Source: a bacterium
Lineage (GTDB): Bacteria; UBA9089
Assembly: GCA_003485015.1 (NCBI GenBank)
Contig: DNCN01000192.1
Span: 1-5,622, forward strand
Reading direction: 5' to 3'
DNA: 5,622 bases
Within the stretch, counting starts at the first letter, position 1. Every line of letters starts with the position of its first letter. The notes beneath the pieces are model-generated. The model had not been told where the DNA came from. It did not search any database and saw only the letters and a list, made by a program, of their open reading frames with translations. The translations under genes and the position numbers were made by a program. Shown in pieces: positions 1 through 3,733 of the stretch.

Positions 1-49
1 AAAATTTCCCTTTTTCTAAAAAATGTACAACTCTTGTTATAAAAATATC

Positions 50-78
50 TTGACAAAAAAATTTAATTATATTAAAAT
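50..78 (+). promoter_or_regulatory. Sigma-70-type promoter upstream of rpmG
   Basis: A perfect -35 hexamer TTGACA (50-55) is separated by 17 bases from a -10 hexamer TAAAAT (73-78), one mismatch from consensus. The region upstream of the -35 and the spacer are rich in A and T tracts, as expected for an UP-element-like context. Transcription should start near 83-88, giving a leader of about 30 bases before the rpmG ATG at 118. No other promoter of this quality is visible in the window, so it probably drives the whole tRNA-secE-nusG-ribosomal protein-rpoB transcript. The start site is inferred from spacing only. Confidence 0.85.
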
Positions 79-117
79 TGTAGTTTTGTGTAAACCTTAA
101 CTGAGAGAGCAAGAATA

Positions 118-270
118 ATGCCAAGAGAAATAGTTACCTTAGCCTGTTCCAATTGTAAAAGACGTAATTATACAACAACCAAGAACAAAAAACAGCATTC
201 TGGGAAAGTAGAATTTAAGAAGTACTGCCGATTCTGTCGAGTCCATACCATCCATAGAGAGACAAAATAG
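118..270 (+). CDS. rpmG: Large ribosomal subunit protein bL33 (zinc-binding form)
   Basis: This short gene encodes a 50-residue protein of normal bL33 length, starting MPREIVTLAC and ending HRETK. bL33 is a small protein of the 50S subunit located near the E site. Two CxxC pairs are visible, Cys10/Cys13 and Cys37/Cys40, so this is the zinc-ribbon (C+) form and not the cysteine-free paralogue that some bacteria induce under zinc limitation. The basic stretch between the pairs (RRNYTTTKNKK) is characteristic of the family. The ATG at 118 is preceded by a purine-rich but weak Shine-Dalgarno stretch (GAGAGAG, 103-109). The gene ends in TAG and is the first of the unit. A position just before secE-nusG or tRNA-Trp is common in bacteria. 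Confidence in identity is high. Confidence 0.96.
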   Translation: MPREIVTLACSNCKRRNYTTTKNKKQHSGKVEFKKYCRFCRVHTIHRETK

Positions 271-384
271 GAAGATAGTTTATAAAGGGGGTCAGCGAAG
301 AATTCAAATAACCTAATAGTTAAATAGCCATTGGGAATAGCTCTTATGAAGCAGCTGAGAACTGGATTGTTAGAACTCTCTATT

Positions 385-461
385 AGGTCCGTGGCTCAAT
401 TTGGCAGAGCACCGGTCTCCAAAACCGGGGGTTGGGGGTTCGAGTCCCTCCGGGCCTGCCA
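385..461 (+). tRNA. trnW: tRNA-Trp (anticodon CCA), CCA tail encoded
   Basis: The full cloverleaf can be drawn. The acceptor stem is 385-391 with 451-457 (7 bp, one T-G pair). The D stem is GCTC/GAGC (394-397, 407-410). The anticodon stem is CCGGT/ACCGG (412-416, 424-428) around the loop CTCCAAA (417-423), with anticodon CCA at 419-421. The variable loop has 5 bases, and the T stem (434-438, 446-450) encloses TTCGAGT. The discriminator is G458 and CCA is encoded at 459-461. The A1-U72 pair and G73 match known tryptophan identity elements, and the sequence closely resembles E. coli tRNA-Trp. It delivers Trp to UGG. No convincing separate promoter lies in 271-384, so it is probably cut from the rpmG-secE transcript. 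The 271-384 spacer holds an SD-like AAAGGGGGT (284-292) with no start codon behind it. Confidence 0.98.
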
Positions 462-474
462 TAAGCGAAGCTTA
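462..474 (+). other. Perfect small hairpin directly after the tRNA 3' end
   Basis: TAAGC (462-466) and GCTTA (470-474) form a 5-bp perfect stem closed by a GAA triloop. The stem begins at the first base after the encoded CCA of tRNA-Trp and ends 16 bases before the secE GTG. There is no following U-run, so it is not an intrinsic terminator. It could mark a processing boundary, or cap the 5' end of the secE mRNA after the tRNA is released. A 5-bp stem can arise by chance, so the role is inference. Confidence 0.4.
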
Positions 475-490
475 AACTTGAAATTAGCAA

Positions 491-889
491 GTGAAAAAAA
501 AGAATTTTTCCATCATCACAGTCATTTATGGATTCCTGTCTTTAATTAGCTTCTCCATTCTCTACTCATTTTACCGGCAAAGGTATTCCTTGATAGTTAT
601 ACTTCTCCCTGCCTACTTTGGAATTCTCTTTGCAATAGGTGGAATAAGGAATGTAGCCAAGAAACCAGAGCGTGAAGCCAATTGGGAGAGATTTTTGCGT
701 GAAGTATGGTTGGAGGTGGCACCTACTCATGGAAAGGTTACTTGGCCGGATCGAAAGACCGTTTTAGGTTCAGCCGTTGTTGTTCTGGTAGTCATCTTTT
801 TGATAAGTATCTATATTGGAGTAGCTGATATTATCTTTGCCAGATTAATGAAGTTTTTTTCTGAGTGGCTAAGGAGAGGTTTAGGCTGA
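491..889 (+). CDS. secE: Preprotein translocase subunit SecE, three-helix form
   Basis: SecE clamps SecY in the SecYEG protein-conducting channel of the inner membrane. The 132-residue product begins with the basic stretch KKKN and has two hydrophobic segments (about 7-27 and 33-52). A charged, amphipathic cytoplasmic stretch (about 57-76) follows, then the hallmark KVTWP (82-86) and a third membrane segment (about 91-120). This matches the E. coli-type three-helix SecE, whereas many bacteria have a 60-80 residue, single-helix form. Four extra residues (around PTHG, 78-81) sit between the usual E-V and K-V-T-W-P. The GTG start at 491 follows an in-frame TAG at 485, so no longer start is possible. 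It has no clear Shine-Dalgarno site. A later TTG (590) behind AAAGG would remove the first helix and is less likely. The TGA stop overlaps the nusG ATG by one base. Confidence 0.93.
   Translation: MKKKNFSIITVIYGFLSLISFSILYSFYRQRYSLIVILLPAYFGILFAIGGIRNVAKKPEREANWERFLREVWLEVAPTHGKVTWPDRKTVLGSAVVVLVVIFLISIYIGVADIIFARLMKFFSEWLRRGLG
872..880 (+). promoter_or_regulatory. Ribosome binding site that fixes the nusG start
   Basis: AGGAG (872-876) and GAGGT (876-880) lie within the last codons of secE, with GAGGT 8 bases before ATG 889. An in-frame GTG at 865 could extend nusG by eight residues, but the Shine-Dalgarno bases would then lie inside the gene. The site therefore favours ATG 889 and, with the TGATG stop/start overlap, suggests translational coupling to secE. 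Confidence 0.8.
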
Positions 890-1500
890 TGGTAGAAATA
901 GCTGAAAAGACGGAAAGAGAAGACAGAGCAGATCAAAAACCTCAAGAAGAAGCGGAGCCCAAAGTCCAGGAGACTCAAAAGTGGTATGTTATTCATACTT
1001 ACTCAGGGTATGAGAATAAGGTCAAAACCAGTTTAGAGAAGAGGCTCCGGACGATGAATTTAGAAGATAAGATTTCTGAAATACTGATTCCCACTGAAGA
1101 GGTGGTCGAAACAAAAGGGGGCAAACGCCGAGTTTTGAGCAAAAAGTTTTTTCCGGGCTATATCCTGATAAAGATGGAATTGACAGAGGATTCCTGGCAT
1201 GTAGTTCGACATACTCAGGGCGTCTTTGGGTTTATTGGCGAAGGAAATAAGCCTATTCCTTTAAAAGATGAAGATGTTCAGAATATGCTTTATCAGATTG
1301 GAACTGGAGAAATAAGGATTAAACCTTCCTTAGAGTTTGAAGTGGGAGAAAGTGTCAGAGTTGTAAATGGTCCTTTCGTTGGTTTTATCGGGGTAGTTGA
1401 GGAGGTCAATCTAAAGAAAGGGACTGTAGTAGTTAGGTTGGGCATTTTGGGCCGGAATACCCCCGTAGAACTGGAATTTGCCCAAGTAGGAAGGCTTTAA
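889..1500 (+). CDS. nusG: Transcription termination/antitermination factor NusG
   Basis: NusG binds the clamp of elongating RNA polymerase with its NGN domain, while its KOW domain contacts ribosomal protein uS10 or Rho. The 203-residue product has a charged, mostly acidic N-terminal tail (1-30) that is likely disordered. The NGN domain (about 31-140) carries WYVIHTYSGYENK (32-44), the FFPGY motif (87-91) and a GFIG segment (114-117). The KOW domain is at about 150-203, with VNGPF (159-163), GR at 188-189 and TPVEL (191-195). The family's usual IFGR reads ILGR here, so the residue equivalent to E. coli F165 is Leu187. Length is slightly above the E. coli protein (181) because of the tail. The start is set by a good Shine-Dalgarno site and overlaps the secE stop, so the two genes are probably translated in a coupled way. 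Confidence 0.97.
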   Translation: MVEIAEKTEREDRADQKPQEEAEPKVQETQKWYVIHTYSGYENKVKTSLEKRLRTMNLEDKISEILIPTEEVVETKGGKRRVLSKKFFPGYILIKMELTEDSWHVVRHTQGVFGFIGEGNKPIPLKDEDVQNMLYQIGTGEIRIKPSLEFEVGESVRVVNGPFVGFIGVVEEVNLKKGTVVVRLGILGRNTPVELEFAQVGRL

Positions 1501-1520
1501 GCGATTAGGTTATCCATAAT

Positions 1521-1526
1521 TATAAT
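1521..1526 (+). promoter_or_regulatory. Possible internal promoter -10 box before rplK
   Basis: A perfect TATAAT lies in the 55-base nusG-rplK spacer, 29 bases before the rplK ATG. The best -35 match at 17-18 base spacing (around 1497-1503) is poor, with about three of six bases, and there is no TGn extension. The spacer is A+T-rich, so a chance match is quite possible. E. coli has a promoter at the equivalent position for the L11 operon, which makes the site plausible but not proven. Confidence 0.3.
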
Positions 1527-1555
1527 TTGAGATTAAGGCCTCTAAGGAGTAATAT

Positions 1556-1987
1556 ATGGCCAAAAAGAAAAAGATAGTCACGCAGATAAAACTGCAGATT
1601 CCAGCTGCTCGGGCTAACCCTGCGCCGCCTGTAGGTCCAGCTCTGGGGCAGGCTGGTGTAAACATAATGGAATTCTGCAAATCTTTCAATGAACGCACCC
1701 AGAATCAAGAGGGTCTTATTATTCCTGCTGTGATTACCGTCTATGAGGATCGTTCCTTCTCCTTTGTCCTCAAGACCCCTCCAGCAGCAGTTCTTTTAAG
1801 ACGGGCAGCAAGTGTTGAGAAGGGCTCAAGCGAACCAAACCGTCAAAAAGTTGGCAAGATTAAGATGGAAGAGGCAAAGAAGATCGCCCAGGAGAAACTA
1901 CCCGACCTTAATGCCTTCTCCTTAGAGGCGGCTGTAAAGCAGGTCCTTGGGACGGCAAGGAGTATGGGAATTGAGGTTGAGGAGTGA
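1556..1987 (+). CDS. rplK: Large ribosomal subunit protein uL11
   Basis: uL11 sits at the base of the L7/L12 stalk and binds the 23S rRNA GTPase-associated centre, where elongation factors and the stringent factor RelA act. The 143-residue product has the normal length. The N-terminal domain contains the proline-rich hinge-facing segment NPAPPVGPALGQ (21-32), which is the thiostrepton-binding region in the family, followed by GVNIMEFCK (34-42). The rRNA-binding C-terminal domain (about 74-143) shows TPPAAVLL (74-81), EKGSSEPN (88-95) and GTARSMGI (132-139). AAGGAG (1544-1549) sits 6 bases before the ATG. rplA follows after 3 bases, and its Shine-Dalgarno sequence lies inside the last codons of rplK. 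In many bacteria uL1 represses this gene pair by binding the leader, but I could not recognise that site here. Confidence 0.98.
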   Translation: MAKKKKIVTQIKLQIPAARANPAPPVGPALGQAGVNIMEFCKSFNERTQNQEGLIIPAVITVYEDRSFSFVLKTPPAAVLLRRAASVEKGSSEPNRQKVGKIKMEEAKKIAQEKLPDLNAFSLEAAVKQVLGTARSMGIEVEE

Positions 1988-1990
1988 CAG

Positions 1991-2701
1991 ATGAGTTCTA
2001 ACCCTAAGAGACTTAAAGAGATAACAAAGAAGATGGAAAAGGGGAAGAGCTATGACCTTGATGATGCCCTCTCTTTGGTCAAGGAGTGTGCCACTGCTAA
2101 GTTTGATGAGACCGTGGAATTGAGCGTTAGATTAGGGGTGGATCCCAAACGAGCAGATCAAATGGTTCGTTCAACCGTAATCCTGCCCTGGGGAACAGGG
2201 AAAGATGTGCGTATAATTGTCTTTGCTAAAGGCGAAAAACTACGCGAGGCAAAGGAAGCAGGGTGTGACTTAGTTGGTAGTGAGGATCTGATTACCAAAG
2301 TCAAAGAAGGATTCTTTGACTTTGATGTTGCTATCGCTACACCGGATATCATGCGGGAGGTTGGGGGGTTGGGCAAGATACTTGGCCCTCGAGGGTTGAT
2401 GCCCAATCCCAAAGGGGGAACAGTAACCTTTGAGATAGAGAAGACGGTTAAAGAATTTAAGAGAGGAAAGATTGAGTATCGGGTAGATAGCTATGGAATA
2501 GTTCATGCACCCATAGGGAAGGCAAGTTTTGAAATCAGTCGGCTTAAAGAGAACTTTGCTACCCTCTTTGCCTCGATCCTCAAGGCAAAGCCAGTCGCTG
2601 CCAAAGGACAGTATGTCAGAGGGATTCATCTTTCCACTACCATGGGACCAGGGATAAAGATTGATCTTATTTCGGCTAGGAGAACAGCAGAACAGTTATG
2701 A
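1991..2701 (+). CDS. rplA: Large ribosomal subunit protein uL1
   Basis: uL1 forms the mobile L1 stalk that guides deacylated tRNA out of the E site, and in many species it also represses its own rplK-rplA mRNA. The 236-residue product has the family's normal length. Visible signatures are TAKFDETVEL (35-44), RLGVDP (47-52), PWGTGK (66-71), DFDVAIATPD (110-119), the highly conserved GPRGLMPNPKGGTV (132-145), HAPIGK, and TMGPG near the C-terminus. Trp67 occupies a position that is usually His in the PHGTGK motif. ATG 1991 is preceded by GAGGAG (1979-1984) at a 6-base spacing, overlapping the end of rplK. The stop codon is embedded in the Shine-Dalgarno site of rplJ, so these genes are likely translationally coupled. 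Confidence 0.98.
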   Translation: MSSNPKRLKEITKKMEKGKSYDLDDALSLVKECATAKFDETVELSVRLGVDPKRADQMVRSTVILPWGTGKDVRIIVFAKGEKLREAKEAGCDLVGSEDLITKVKEGFFDFDVAIATPDIMREVGGLGKILGPRGLMPNPKGGTVTFEIEKTVKEFKRGKIEYRVDSYGIVHAPIGKASFEISRLKENFATLFASILKAKPVAAKGQYVRGIHLSTTMGPGIKIDLISARRTAEQL

Positions 2702-2704
2702 GGT
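2700..2704 (+). promoter_or_regulatory. Ribosome binding site of rplJ overlapping the rplA stop
   Basis: GAGGT straddles the rplA TGA stop and lies 4 bases before the ATG at 2709. It supports that start over an upstream in-frame TTG at 2661, which would put 16 unrelated residues in front of the conserved uL10 N-terminus. Ribosomes terminating on rplA would uncover this site directly. Confidence 0.7.
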
Positions 2705-2708
2705 TAAG

Positions 2709-3236
2709 ATGAAAAAGGCCCATGCTCGAAAGGAAGCAGTCATTAATCAACTCAGGGATAGACTCCTGAATTCCCAGGCTATTGTCTTAACTGAATACCG
2801 GGGACTTACTGTTCAGGATATGAATCTGCTTCGTGCGAAATGCCGCAAGGCTGGGGTAGAATATCGAGTAGCGAAGAATAGCCTTACTCGACGGGCCATC
2901 AAGGACACAGAACTTGAGGGACTCGAGCCTTACTTGGTAGGCCCTACAGCTATTGGGATGGGCTTCTTAGACTCAGCCTCTGCAGCCAAGATCTTTGTGG
3001 AGTCTGCTGGAGAGTATGCACCCCTTAAAATCAAAGCTGGTGCTTTAAAAAAGCATATCTTTGGACCGGAGAAGGTTAGAGAATTAGCCCGGCTTGCCCC
3101 AAAAGAGGTGCTAATCTCGCAATTGTTGGCCAACATGAAAGGTCCTATTACTAATTTAGTCAATGTCCTTTCTGGGCCCCTAGGGGGCTTAATCAATCTT
3201 CTTAAGGCATTACAAGAACAGAAGGCAGAAGAATAG
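2709..3236 (+). CDS. rplJ: Large ribosomal subunit protein uL10
   Basis: uL10 anchors the stalk: its N-terminal domain binds 23S rRNA next to uL11 and its C-terminal helix carries the bL12 dimers. The 175-residue product starts MKKAHARKEAV. It shows EYRGLTV (29-35), LRAKCRKAGVEYRVAKNSL (41-59) and the GPTAIG segment (78-83). The C-terminal part (about 140-175) contains GPITNLVNVLSGPLGG and LLKALQEQ, forming a long helix for bL12 binding. Its length resembles the Thermotoga/Thermus type, which carries three bL12 dimers, more than the shorter E. coli form with two. The gene starts 7 bases after rplA, so there is no room for a separate L10 leader between them. rplL follows after 16 bases. Confidence 0.97.
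   Translation: MKKAHARKEAVINQLRDRLLNSQAIVLTEYRGLTVQDMNLLRAKCRKAGVEYRVAKNSLTRRAIKDTELEGLEPYLVGPTAIGMGFLDSASAAKIFVESAGEYAPLKIKAGALKKHIFGPEKVRELARLAPKEVLISQLLANMKGPITNLVNVLSGPLGGLINLLKALQEQKAEE
3173..3191 (+). other. Strong GC hairpin inside the 3' end of rplJ
   Basis: GCCCC (3176-3180) pairs with GGGGC (3184-3188) around a TAG triloop. Two G-T pairs and a T-A pair extend the stem to 3173/3191. It lies about 60 bases before the rplL start and has no U-run, so it is not a terminator. It encodes Ser-Gly-Pro-Leu-Gly-Gly, and part of the symmetry comes from those codons. It might influence mRNA stability or the relative output of rplL, but that is inference. Confidence 0.4.
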
Positions 3237-3241
3237 ATAAT

Positions 3242-3247
3242 GGAGGT
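3242..3247 (+). promoter_or_regulatory. Consensus ribosome binding site of rplL
   Basis: GGAGGT lies 5 bases before ATG 3253 and is the best Shine-Dalgarno match in the window. This fits the need for several copies of bL12 per ribosome. It also confirms the start codon that gives bL12 its N-terminal extension. Confidence 0.85.
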
Positions 3248-3252
3248 AAGAC

Positions 3253-3696
3253 ATGGCTACTGCTACCAAGGATACTACCAAATCTGAAACAGCCACAGCT
3301 AAAACCAAGAAACTCACAACTACGGAGTCCTTAGTTGAGGCCATCTCCAACTTGACCGTGTTGGAGCTGTCAGAATTGATCAAAGAACTTCAAGATCGCT
3401 TTGGTGTCCAGATACAAGCACCAGTGATGGCAGTGCCCTCTGGCCAAGCTCAGGTGGCTGAGGTCCCAGAGGAAGAAGAGGAAAAGACAGAATTTACCGT
3501 TATCCTATCCGGTATTGGCTCCCAGAAGATTCAGGTAATCAAGGAAGTACGTGCCTTAACCTCTCTTGGCTTGAAAGAGGCCAAAGAACTGGTTGAATCA
3601 GCACCGAAGCCAGTAAAAGAAGGTATCTCCAAAGAAGAGGCAGAAAAGATCAGAGAAAAGCTTGAAGCAGTGGGGGCAACCGTAGAGATTAAGTAA
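3253..3696 (+). CDS. rplL: Large ribosomal subunit protein bL12 (L7/L12) with N-terminal extension
   Basis: bL12 forms the multicopy flexible stalk that recruits and activates the translational GTPases. The 147-residue product is longer than the usual 120-128. Residues 1-20 are an extra Thr/Lys/Ala-rich tail. The dimerisation and uL10-binding domain is at about 21-52, including LTVLELSELIKEL (34-46) and FGV (50-52). A hinge at about 53-77 is poor in the usual Ala/Gly and ends in a run of five Glu. The factor-binding C-terminal domain (78-147) has KTEF, KIQVIKEVR, GLKEAKELVE, APKPVKEG and a final VEIK. The consensus GGAGGT and the lack of any in-frame ATG, GTG or TTG until codon 34 show that the extension is part of the gene. 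rpoB follows after 37 bases with no terminator or attenuator hairpin visible. Confidence 0.98.
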   Translation: MATATKDTTKSETATAKTKKLTTTESLVEAISNLTVLELSELIKELQDRFGVQIQAPVMAVPSGQAQVAEVPEEEEEKTEFTVILSGIGSQKIQVIKEVRALTSLGLKEAKELVESAPKPVKEGISKEEAEKIREKLEAVGATVEIK

Positions 3697-3733
3697 AAAA
3701 TTGAAACATCCAGTCTAAAAGTGGGGGAAGAGA

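Noticed and set aside
331..549. Plus-strand open frame running through tRNA-Trp into secE
   Set aside because: It uses a TTG start and is largely a reading of the tRNA gene. The C-terminal part overlaps the real secE in another frame, and no protein family is recognisable.
865..888. Longer nusG start at GTG 865
   Set aside because: The Shine-Dalgarno bases for ATG 889 would fall inside the extension, and nothing comparable precedes the GTG.
811..996. Minus-strand frame across the secE-nusG junction
   Set aside because: It is antisense to two confidently identified genes and has no recognisable domain.
1510..1708. Two overlapping minus-strand frames over the rplK start
   Set aside because: Both mirror the conserved uL11 coding sequence, and neither shows a family motif.
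2371..2395. Inverted repeats in rplA (GGGC-AAG/CTT-GCCC and the palindrome CCCTCGAGGG) as a possible terminator or operator
   Set aside because: They fall in codons for the highly conserved LGKILGPRG segment, have no U-run and are best explained by protein constraint.
2158..2629. Minus-strand frames inside rplA
   Set aside because: They overlap each other and are explained by codon bias of rplA.
2661..2708. Longer rplJ start at TTG 2661
   Set aside because: The 16 extra residues do not resemble uL10 and would lie inside rplA. ATG 2709 has its own Shine-Dalgarno site.
3697..3733. Attenuator or terminator between rplL and rpoB, as seen in E. coli
   Set aside because: The 37-base spacer has no stable inverted repeat and no T-run.
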